Below are positions 14,701 through 26,700 of a stretch of 64,000 nt of DNA, piece after piece. The notes under the pieces are model-generated. The model did not search any database and was not told the origin of the DNA. It saw only the letters and a program-made list of their open reading frames with translations. How positions within the stretch are numbered: position 1 is the stretch's first letter; every line of letters starts with the position of its first letter. Origin of the DNA: Branchiostoma floridae (lineage: Eukaryota > Chordata > Leptocardii > Amphioxiformes > Branchiostomatidae). The stretch spans positions 17,287,617 through 17,351,616 of the forward strand of contig NC_049992.1 in NCBI RefSeq assembly GCF_000003815.2, written 5' to 3'. A program made the position numbers and the translations under genes.

Positions 14701-17700
14701 CATCTCTTTAAGTTTAACGTACCGCAAACATTTTGGTTTTTACAGTATCTACCTTTTGCTGTGCTTTCCATCTCTTTAACGTCTCTCTGTGTCTGTTGGC
14801 AGTGGGCAGGTTCCTCCACAGGGGCTCCTGGGCCTGCAGTTCCTCCAGGGCCCGCTGGAGGTCTCTGATGGCACGTGCCCGGCGCATGTAGTTCCTGCAG
14901 GCCGGTAACAGGGCCAGGTGGTGGCAGTGGAGCGTCAGGAAGAAACACTCTGTCGGGAACTTGGGGTCCACCCAGTTGGAAGGCTCCTTATCTGCAAACG
15001 GAGAAAAAAGGAGTAAACTGTTTGTAATTTGTAATAACTGAGTTGTAATTACATTCACAGTGTGCAAAATACCCATTTGCACACTGTAACCACTTTTTGC
15101 TTGCTGCAACTTACTTCTTAACTCAGGTTGCACAGGGCGCAACTTTGATTTTGAGCCTCAGAACTCGATTTTGTTGTCAATGTACATGCAAGAAATAAAT
15201 GGAATGAGGCAGCTCCGTTTCATAGCAACCAAACATGTCAATAATTGCAGATTTCTTGGCAGTCTTGGACATTTTTAATAGTGAATTCTAGGTGGTGCAA
15301 CTTGAAATTCAGCTGTGCAACCTAGTTTTTGCCCCAGGTTGCACACTGTGCAAACCGGCTCAGAAAAATATTTTGTACACTGCATTCAATATGGGTGTTT
15401 TGGACAGTCTGTTCTCTATGTAACATTATATTATACTCGGGCCATATCTACACTTGATATCAGTGTTCCATACTTTGATTCAAACACTTGGATCTCGCTT
15501 GCGTGTACCGTTGTTGAAAATTTAAGCCATTCAACTTTTTGCCTGGGTCTTTTGCTCAAATTGACAAATAAAGTTGTTGATGCAATCAATGTGTATTGAT
15601 GTCACTTCCTTTCCTCTTTTTTTTGTGGATAAACTTGAGTTTGCTCAGGTTGGCATGAGATAATAAAATGCATCGCCCTTGCTCCCAGCCCTCCCATGGG
15701 TCGTATTGCTCTCCGGTCTTCATGTGACCCTACCCACGGTTGGGCCTTTCCTCGGGCAATACAGAATACCTGTGTTGTATTCAAAATTTATGTCATACCT
15801 GTGACGCAAAAACGTTCGATACGGGTGTTCCGGACCGGGCCTGAAGGTTTCCGTATGGCACAGGTTCGAAAGGCGTATCACACAGGCTCCATTTGAATAA
15901 ATCCAACTGTTTCGAGCGGGCCGAATACGGCACGGTTGGCAATTTGAATACCTAATTCGGACGTTGGGACATTGCTGTTGCAACACGTTTTGTTCGAGGG
16001 CACCAAATTTGTTCAACTTCTGGCGCATTTCGCATCAAAACATGGGTTTTCTCAGGTGGGTATGACATAAATAAAATACAACACGGTGTATTCCGTATCA
16101 CCCTCGGTCCCAGCCCTCCCGCGGGTCGGATCACCCTCCGGCCTTCGGGTGATCCGACCCGCGGTCGGGCTGGAACCTCGGGTGATACAGAATACACCAT
16201 GTTGTATTCAACATGTACCACATGGTCTTTTACTTGCATCACATGTGCTTCCTTCCAATTTAAAACAAACTTTGTGTGCACCTTAAATATTTGTACCACG
16301 TTTGTACTGTCTGATGATGAGACATCACAAAAGAAAGGGGCTCATACTTAGTTCTTCCGTCCATGTCTTGCACTCCTCAGAAGAACATCTAAGCCTTGTC
16401 TCTTCCGACAGGTCAATACGGGACTTGGGATGGTGGGGGTACAGGGCATCCACCTGACAAGAAAAAATTAATTCATAAACACAATATTTGCAGAGCACTG
16501 ACTGTTGAAGGACTAAAAGTAGCTATCATGAGGATACTTTTTATAACTGCAAATCCACATTTACTATCTTTGGCCACACAAATTTTCCTTGGTTCACTGA
16601 ATATCTAAAGAAGACACAATACGAATGTATGAGTCATACATTTGTAGATATTAGGTTTTCTTTAGATAGTCACAATATGACTAAACACAAATGGCTGGCT
16701 ATCTAAACCCTAGGGTAAAATATACCCTGACTGAGTCATACATGTTGTACATTCCTTATGAGAAAGAGTTTGGAAATTGAACACACAGTGCAACCACAGT
16801 GACCTAGCCCTTTGCTGTAGTATGATCTGCAGATGTAGAGCAGTGTGGTTCATGGGCTAACAAAAAGGGGATGGGCACCACCCTATACACCATATAGTAT
16901 GAGAAGCACTTGAACAGGCTGTTAATTCTCTAAGAGAAGTTAGTGTAAAGGTTGGTTGAAATAGTCACCTACCCCAACTTTCCCACATTCACAAGCAGAA
17001 AGCCACTTTTATCTTAAAATCAGATCCCATAACTTATGGAAAAAATCAGGCTTTTTGTTTTCCTCTTCTTCCAAAGAAGTTGAACTCAATATCCCTATGT
17101 TTCCTACCTTGTCCATTTTGACCTTAACACTGAGTTGCTGCAGGACAGTCATGATGTTGAGCATGAACCCGTCCTGGGCGACCATCCGTTCGTCAGCCTG
17201 CATCTGTGCTCGCTTGTGGTTACGGGCGATCACGGCCTGCAGGTACGACATCATGGCGTCCCTGGTCTCGCTGTTCACCAGAAGACTGTGGATGATCTTG
17301 AACATCTCGCCCTGAGTGGAAACATTACAGTTATTACCTTAGTAGGAGGTTATGCCTTCGGTAAGTTATGTTTGATGATGATGATGATGATAATGATTTT
17401 GGTAGCATTCATATGTAAATCTGTCTGTGAACACAATATCTTGGGAAGACGGATTAGATGGATTGTCTTGATATTTGGTATGTGGGTAGTTCTTGGTGAA
17501 ATCTTGAAGAGATTTTGTGCTCTCAAACATCTTGTTGTTGTACTGTAGTGGAACTTCTGACTTTGATATTTTGTGTCTTCAGGTGACTTTGATTCTTTGA
17601 TGGCAGCTAGCTTTTGATGTTAATAAAAACTGGTGTACATGTACAAAGTCATGTTTATTGTACATGTAGGTTTGGCCCAACTGGCAGCTTGTTTTGCCAA

Positions 17701-20700
17701 ATAACATTCTACTGTATTTTCTTTTTCTTAAGGTATGTGACTAAAAGACAAAAAAATATTAGTTTGAGTAGTTTGAAGTTGAAGGTGAATAGTTCAGTGC
17801 AATAAACACTACCATAAAAAAATGGCAAAAATTAGCATCTACAGTATAGCTCACCCTGGCAAAGTCCAGCGCTTGTTGTAAGGAACTGTTGATGAGTCGT
17901 GTACTGTCTTGAGTCAGCATTGGGCCAGCAAAGAACCTCTCTGCAATCTTGGGCTGAAAATACACAGTAAGAGATCACCAGGCATACTACAGGTGAAAAC
18001 ATCATCTCCAGCACACTTTCATGCTGTCATGAAGCTTACATTTCAAGCAACATAGTAGTGGTTTCAATTTCAAGTTTAGCTCTCTTTTAAAGAATCTATT
18101 ATGCTTTTATATCTTTTAAAATTCAATTTTGCAAGGGGGTGATTTATATGCAAACTCCATTTTTTTTCAGTGGAACTCTTTTTGAACTAGTCCATCTTAA
18201 CTTGAAGTACCCCACGAAGAGTTCATTCTTGCATGGGGGTAGACTTTTTCAATGTTGACTTATGGAACAGTCCATTTTTAGCACGGGGTGAGAGATGGTT
18301 GAAATATGCTGTATTTACTTACAGATGTTCTAGTTCCCATAATTTTTTCCTACACAAATGGAGTGAAAATAACCCTGGAACACTTGAAAATAACACTGCA
18401 GGCAAGGGTAAAGGCAAAGGCAAGAAGTAGGAGCTCCCCCTTGCAGCTCAGCCCTGAAGTGCACCCAAGAGGACAGTTGTCTTCAAAATAAATCTCAAAT
18501 AAACACTGGAGCACTTACATCATCCTCAGCAAAAGCTGAAAGACTGAGGAACTGGCCCAGGAAGGACAGCTTCTGTATCTCCCTCCCTCCAGCCTGGGTC
18601 AGGGTCTCAGGGAGCCAGGTGGTCTGCAGGGCAATCTGGGGGGCAGAAATGTACAATGTAGGTCTGGTATGGTCCCATAGCCTTTAAAGGGGTACTAAAC
18701 TCCAGAAGGGAGTGTTATTTCCAATAGATTATGAATCAATGAATACATCAGCCGACTTTATGCAGAATTCCACTTGTGGTGAAATACGCAATGTGTGTTT
18801 GTGAAACAATATGACACTCAATAAACCCATGCAGACCCTACGTATGCAATACAGTATTTCCAATATGTATAGACATATATGTATAGACAGATATTAACAT
18901 TTTCGGAATAAATAGGGGACGATATTCACCCAAGAAGGCCAATTGTTCAGATTATATCAAAGAACACATAACATGACAAGTTTTTCACATTGCTCCTCAA
19001 ATTGGTTTTGTAACGTAATTTTTAGTATTCAGCCATAGCTTGACATTAGTTAATTCAATTAAAAAATACTTACAGGGCTACTCAATGCTTGATCTACTCA
19101 GGTTGATGCTATTGTGTTGACGGTAATTTTCTAAGTGTTTTAGTGTTACTAAGAATATGATGTTCTTACCAGGTTACAGACAGGTCTGTGGGAGGAAGTC
19201 CCCTTCCGTAGTTCACATAGTTCTGTCAGGGCCTGCAGTTTGTAAAGACAGCATTTTCATATACATCAGCAAAATGTAAATCCTCACTCTGACTCTTAGG
19301 AGAGGGCTTTATAGTGTTCTTTGTTTGGATACAAATCCTATCTTGCTATTTACAAACAGTTGTTGTTCCTGTGGTGCTTGTAGTGCATTGACATATAAAA
19401 GCACATAGAAGACAGGGTGACTACAAAATAACAATTATTGTTCATAAGATACATCACCAGAATATGAAATAAAACAGTAGTTGTTCTGATAAAGTGTCTT
19501 CATTTATAAGTTTCAAAATTGCATTTTCTTGCTTGGTTTAGAGGCACAAGGAACAAGGCAATATGAAATTTAGGCAGGCAATCAGCAAAGAAACAAAACG
19601 TTTGGCCCTGGAAAACACTACTACAAGCCTTACCATGAGAGGGTACTTGTAGTTGTCGTTCTCCATTGAAAACTCAGACATGGTCTGTTGTAAGTCTTGC
19701 AGAACGACACCAATAACCTACAACAGGAAAAAGTAACAAGAATGCATTACAGTTGCCTATCTGAATGTGATGTTTGTTAAAATGAACAGGCTTCAAGAAA
19801 TACTTCAGCTCTAAGTTTCAGTATTAGGACTTTGCTGTTATGATTTCAAAACCCCTAATCTTTAGTTTCCTAATCTTAAGTGAACCAAAATTGTAAAATG
19901 GATGTTTTTTCTTTAAAATTATCTGTTTAATACTAGTTAGACAGTGAGAAACATACATGTACAGAATGTACACCAACAAGCCAATAGCTAATACAAAAGG
20001 CTATAATCATGTAGCTCTGGGGACAGTAACAATACTAAGTCTTGGTCACTGACTCAGTTAGCCATTAGTCTTTCAAGAAGCCTTAAAACACCCCATTTTA
20101 TCTTTAGATCAATTCTCATCAGCTCCATACTACTACTAGAAATCCACACCATCCCCCTACTCTTTCCCTCCTATTTCTAAATGCCTAAGGCTTCATTAAA
20201 TTTTTCCCCCAATAAAATCTGACAGAAGATATGTATGACACTACTGTAATTCATTTCCCGGTACCAAAATTTCACGGCCTAAGAAAAATTATTGTTCTTG
20301 GGACTAAAAGTTCACTGAGGCAGCAGGTGGACATTAAAACATCTCATGTATTATTTGTTATCAGTAATGATAAGTTCACGTTACAGTCATCACCACAAAA
20401 ACCCTGAACACAAAAAATTGAAAAATCAGGAATTACAACTTACTAGTATTTAAAATTCCTTCTCACCCAGGCTTTTAGCCAGGCATGCATCAACGCGTCA
20501 TCTGGATGCACTTTTCTTAGAATAACAAGAAATTTGATGCCCCTGGATGTCCTACACTGGGGAGAAAATCCTCTGACAAGCATGAAATTCTGATTGACCA
20601 GGGATGCTACCAGGTCATCTGTGGTCACAGTCTTCTATTGTGACATCTGTAACAGTATTTTTGCCTCCTTGGATACCTTAGAATGCACTATTTTAACTTA

Positions 20701-23700
20701 AAATCATCAAGAACTCTGCACCATGGAAGGTGGATGCCCCCAGACCCCTCTACAATAGTCACTTATACCGCGACTCACCAATAAGTTTGGACTCCCTATA
20801 ATAAATTTCTAGCTAAAAGCCTGTTCTCACCCCCTGGAAGTCCTCAGGATCCTGACATGCCATCATGACCAGCTCGTGCAGAAACCCCCGCGGCAGGTTA
20901 CGACACAGCAGGTACGGCACCAGGTACGACTGCTTGCCCGGAGCCCGCGGTTCCGTGAAGGCCCCCCGCAACACCAGGATGGCGTGGGTACAGCACTGGG
21001 TCCTCAGGTCGTTCAGGAGAGAGCACACGGGCGGCTGGCTACACCGCTGTTAAAAAAGAAAAGGCATGTTTTGTAAATCTAAATGGCATCATCAGGTTGG
21101 TGGAAGGAAGGTTAAGTATTTGGTAGCGTTTGCTTGGTTGAGTATGTGTATGGATGAACAGCATAACTCAAGAAGCTATGGATGGATTGTCAAAAAATTT
21201 ACTTTTAAAGTTTTACCAACACAAACTTTCAACTTAAAATCAACAGTGTTCATTAGATGAATATGTCAAATTACCAAAATGTAATTACAGTTCATAAACA
21301 CTGTTTGTATTGTCATTTTTTGTAAATAGTATTCCCTTATACTATAACAAGTCAGGGCTCAAAATTCATTTGGGGGATTAGGTGCACTGGTGCACCCTAC
21401 CCAAGAAGCACCACCTAAAATAAAGTAGAATGTCAGAAAAACCAAGTTTGAAACCTACTGAATTACTGCTCTTCAGAGTTTGGTGAACCCATACTCCAAC
21501 TTCAAATTCTTAAGACTATGACAGAACTTTTACTACCTTTGTAACACTTAGTTGTCAAGAATATGGTGCATACTGGTATACTTTGATATCTTTACATACC
21601 TAAACCTTCAAACATTTGTGTGCACCGGTGCGCCCAAAGAAAACAATTGGGTGCACAGTTCCAATTTTGGTGCACTAAGTCGCACCAGTATTTCAAGCCC
21701 TGCAAGTACATCCAAAAGCTAACCTTTGGAGCTGTCCTCTCTTCCATGCCCACCCTGTCAAAGCACTCCAGTAGATAGTTGAGGATCTCTGTCTCCCTAC
21801 AGGCTGGGATATGGAACCTGTCACTGGTGGAGGAGGACGAACTAGCAGAGGCTGTAGCACCTTCTGCACCGGGGCTGGGCAAACTGCAACATCAACAGCA
21901 CAGTGTTCACAAAACATCCCTTACAAGATATTGTAAACACCGCATGAACCAACCATCCATGTAGCAGTGGATACCGTTTTGGACAGGTTTTGACTGGTAC
22001 AACAAGCAAGAAGAGAGTTAAAAATGAAAGTCGTGAGTCATTCTTTTTTTAAGTTGCAGAGGCTGTAGCACCTTCTGCACCAGGGCTGGGCAAACTGCAA
22101 CATCAACAACAACAGCACCACATTTAAAATACTTTAAATGCAGAGACTTTTGTGGCAATTTTGAGTTTGAAGTTTTCGCGTTGCCAGGCCTTTTGCTTGA
22201 CCACAAATTCAAAACCACTGAGAACATTTTCCTTCTGTTTTCTACTTGTGGTGCCTGTGACTCACCCTTCTCAGTTCATGTACATACTATACATTGTAAC
22301 AGTGTTGTAATTACAATATTTCTGAGGTACTGTAATTCCTGATTTTTTCAATGTACTATTATGTTCACGGTTTTCACAGTGACGACTGTAACGTGAACTT
22401 ATCATTACCGATAAAAAATAATTCACAGACTTTTTTCATGCGCACTTGCCTCGACAGTGAACATTTAGTTCCGAGAACAAGTTCAATTTTCTCAGACCGT
22501 GAAAGTTTGGTACCGTGAAGATAAAGTCAATTACAGTACTTGCAACGATGAATACAAACAAATCCTTGCAAGACACACAATTACCCATACTATGTACTGT
22601 AAAACACCATGATAGAAATGTAGTTCTGTACTACGTATCATGAGGGTAACGGTTAGATAAGTGACAAAAGATCACACCAGTACTGTCAAAGTGAAAACCA
22701 GGCTTTTAGCCAGGCATGCGTCAACGCGTCATGTGGACACACTTTTCTTAAGAATAACAAGAAATTTTATGCCCCTGGACGCCCTTACAATGGGGAGAAA
22801 ATCGTCTGACAAGCATGAAATTCTGATTCACTAGGGATGCTACCAGGTCATCTGTGGTCACAGTCTTCTACTGTGACCTCTGGAACGGTATTTTTGCCTC
22901 TTGGGATACCCAAGAATGCACTTTAACTTAAAAAATCATCAAAAACTCTGCACCATGGAAGGTGGATGCCCCCAGACCCCCCCTACAATAGTCACTTACC
23001 GCGACTCACCAATAAGTTTGGACTCCCTATTATAAAATCCTAGCTAAAAGCCTGCTTAAAAGTCATTTATAAAAAGAAACCAGTATCTGGTATATTGGCT
23101 TACCCATGGAAGGGACTGGTACCAAACTTCTTACTGGTGATACTAGACAGGGACTGGGAGGGCGTGGCCGTCAGACTGGCAAAGGGATTGTGGGATTGCG
23201 CCTGTGGCATGGTCAGCACTTCCACTAAGATCTGACTAACCAGGTCCTGTAGACTGTTGTATACTACAGAAGAAGTTGAAAAAAAAGAGTTAGAGATTTA
23301 ATCAACAGCATTACATTTAAAACATGGCAAGGTGGTCCTGTGGTAATCTCCAAGCAGATCCTACGGTAGCATAAGATAGTATCAAAAGCTGGCAGAGGGG
23401 TGTAGCCGGCTTAGGGGTGTGTTTGGCTTGGAGATTAATGCCGACGAAGAAATGGCAGAGTTCTAATCTCCAAGCAGATCCTACAATGGCATATGATAGT
23501 ACCAAACTGGCCAAGGAGTGTAGTCAGCCAAGAGGTGTCCATTTGCCATGTCAAGCAGATCCTACAATGGCATATGATAGTACCAAACTGGCCAAGGAGT
23601 GTAGTCAGCCAAGAGGTGTCCATATGCCCCGGTAGCCAAACACACTCCTAAGCTGGCTACCCATCTGCCAGCTTTTGATACTATCTTATGCTACCGTAGG

Positions 23701-26700
23701 ATCTGCTTGGAGATTATTCCTGTGGTTAGGATCGTAGATTTTTTTAGTACAAAGGTTCAGGGTTCCAATCTCTTTGACATTGTACCCTTCGGAAAGCAGC
23801 CTGGTCCTATTTCTACTGAGGCTCCTTACACTCGCTACCCTAAAAAAAGTTTTTACGGTAGCAAGTGTAAGAAGCTCCGGTAGAAATAGGATGGTACTCA
23901 GGCTATCAGAAAGGCACTTTACACCTATTTTCTCAAAGGACTCTGGTCAAAATGAGTACCTAATATGCACTGAGTCTCTTGTCCTTTACTGTATACCCTT
24001 TATCCCTTTACACCCCCCTCACATTAGGCGAAAATCGATCGGACGACGAGTCTGCGAGCTCTAAATTACGAGGAGGCATGACCCTGACGGGAAGGGGGGG
24101 ACTCTTCCATTTCTTCGTTGGCAGCAGGGTCATGCCTCCTTGTAATATAGAGCTCGCAGACTCATTGTCCGATCGATTTTCGCCTAATGTGAGGGGGGGT
24201 ATTACTGGATATGCAAGCAAACAAATATAAATAGAAGTTCCCACCTTGTTTTGGGTCCTGTTTGAACTCAGCAGCCAGCCCAGGAAGGAAGACAACGTCC
24301 TGTTCAGGTTTCTTCCATGAGACCCGCAGGATCCGACACACTATTGCTAGCAGCTGCTCTTCATTCAGCTCAGAACTACAGCTGGGCTCCTATAGTACAA
24401 GTATAACAGGGAAAACTGCGGTTAGAGACACAGTATCAGGGAAAACTGCAGTTAGAGACACTTGCAGGGTTCTACTTCTAGCCAGCTTGATTTTTTTTCT
24501 GTAATCCTGATAACCATAGTTGGAAAAGGGCAGTGACCCTAATTGACGGCTGTGCAGAAGGTCCCCGGTGAGTCCATACAGAATTGATTTTTAAAAGTAA
24601 CAGAAGATGTGTTTTTCTTTGGAAATGTTGGCATTTCGGAGCTGTATTCTACAGGTAAGGGTTGTAGGGTTTTTTTTATGTTGAAAAACCAGACTTTTAA
24701 GCCTGTTTTGGGTGCCTAGAACACTAGAAAGAAGTTTGTTTTGGTGCTGTGATTCTAATGCCAGATGGGGTCAAAGGTCACCAGGTTGCGTTTGGCTGCA
24801 AATCACGTGTGACCCAGCGGTCAGAAAGTTTCCAAAAGTTGGGAATGGACATTTTAGAGGCCGGGCTACCCTCTCAATGTTAGTTTTTCAAGGACGAAAT
24901 TTCAGGTAGGTGACTTTTGACAGCATCTTTTTGCCATTAAATGCATTATAAGGATAGGGAAGACTGATTGGTGTTCACTGCTCAAAAGTTCTATCAACTA
25001 TAGTCAGTTTAAAGACTTATTTTTTTCCTGCTTTCATGTACAAATTTCTGTCATGGTGTAAAATTCTCAGGCTGGCACTTAAACATGGTTTGTTCAAACT
25101 TGGACTTACTTTTATACATCTTTATCCACTGCCTTTTGTCTGCCATTTGTTGACAGAGTGGTCTCAAAATTGTTCCATCACACGAAGGAAAATTCTTTTA
25201 CATGGAGGAATGATGGGTGGACCAGAGGAACAACAGTCTTCTAAGACTTAATTCTCAAAGAAAGAAGAAAAATCTTCTTTCTTTGAGAGTTAAGTCTTAG
25301 AAGACTGCTGTTCCTCTGGCGGAGTGGTTTCTACTGTTAACAGTTATTGATGCTTTACTGTATACGTGCATGAATATATTTCAAGCCTGGTAACCACAAA
25401 CTCACCCTCTGGGACACAGCACCATCCTTTCTATCTACCTCCTCCACTTCCATGTTCTCTATACCTGAGTCCACATCTATCTGGGACAGAGTCCTGGAAA
25501 AAACGAATCAGACAATCATGATGTGAGTTTTCATACATTGACTCATTCCCTACCTACACATTTGTATCATTATCAGTACTGTAAAAAATGGAGCTATATT
25601 TTTTGGCCTGTTATGTAACCTATACGTGTATTATATTTTATCTGACCCTTACCTCCCTCATGACCTCAATGAAAAGCGGCCTGCTGGCCGATTTGAGCTT
25701 CTCATGAATAAATAAAGGTTCAAACAAACAAACAAACTGTTTGTCTGTGTGCGCATGTATCCGACTCAGGGTTCTCCCCAGAATTTTTTAGTATAGTGAA
25801 GGGGCTGGCAAAAATAAACCGCACCAACGCGTTGCGCTTTCATGAAAATGGGTTCATTTTGCATGACAGAGGGTGTCAAATATTACAAGTATAATATACT
25901 GTTGTGATTCCTTTGTTGTAAAGTGGCAAAACGACTATTGTTTTGATCATTGCTCATTCACAAGTTTTTGCAGACAATGCTGACTGGAAAAGTGATGCCA
26001 CTTGGTACAAAAATCTGTGAGTTGTCATTAATTTTACCAAAACTAACAAAGAAAATAGGGAAGAAACACACTAAATTTGAAAAATAGTATAGTGGAGCTG
26101 GCTGAGAGTATAGTGGAGGGCCTCCCTTATTCCACCCTTTCGGGAGAACCCTGCGACTCAATATCAGATTCTGAAGAATCTCTGGATGGACTGTAATGAT
26201 ACTTGGTACAAACAAGGAGGTTAAAAAAGACAAAGGTATGTGTTGCTATGGTCTTTTTTAACCTCCTTGGTACAAAGGTATGTGTTGCTAGTTAACCTCC
26301 TTGATGAGATGCACCGTGAATCTCCTTATTCCTGCCTTACCCTTTTTCACTATCTGTATCCATACTCTGACTCTGAGACGACTGAGAACCATAGTCTAGA
26401 GTGGCACTAGCCCCAGCCCTCTGTCTCGGCCTGGCGCCTGTCGGGGTGACCGGAGTTGTGGGGGAACTGGGGGTCCGTGGGGAGCGATCCCCCGGGGTCA
26501 GAAACCCAGACTGCAGGGGTGACTGAGCACCCTGGGCAGGAGATGTCAGCTGGCTGCTGGGACTCTGGGAAGGAGAAGTGAGTTGGCTACTGGCAGCTTG
26601 GGTGGGGGAGGTGGGGGTGCTACTCGAGGGGGAGGGGGTGGGGGTGGTTCCTGAGCCCTGGGGAGGGGATGTGGAGAGACCCCCAGCAGCTAAACGTGCC

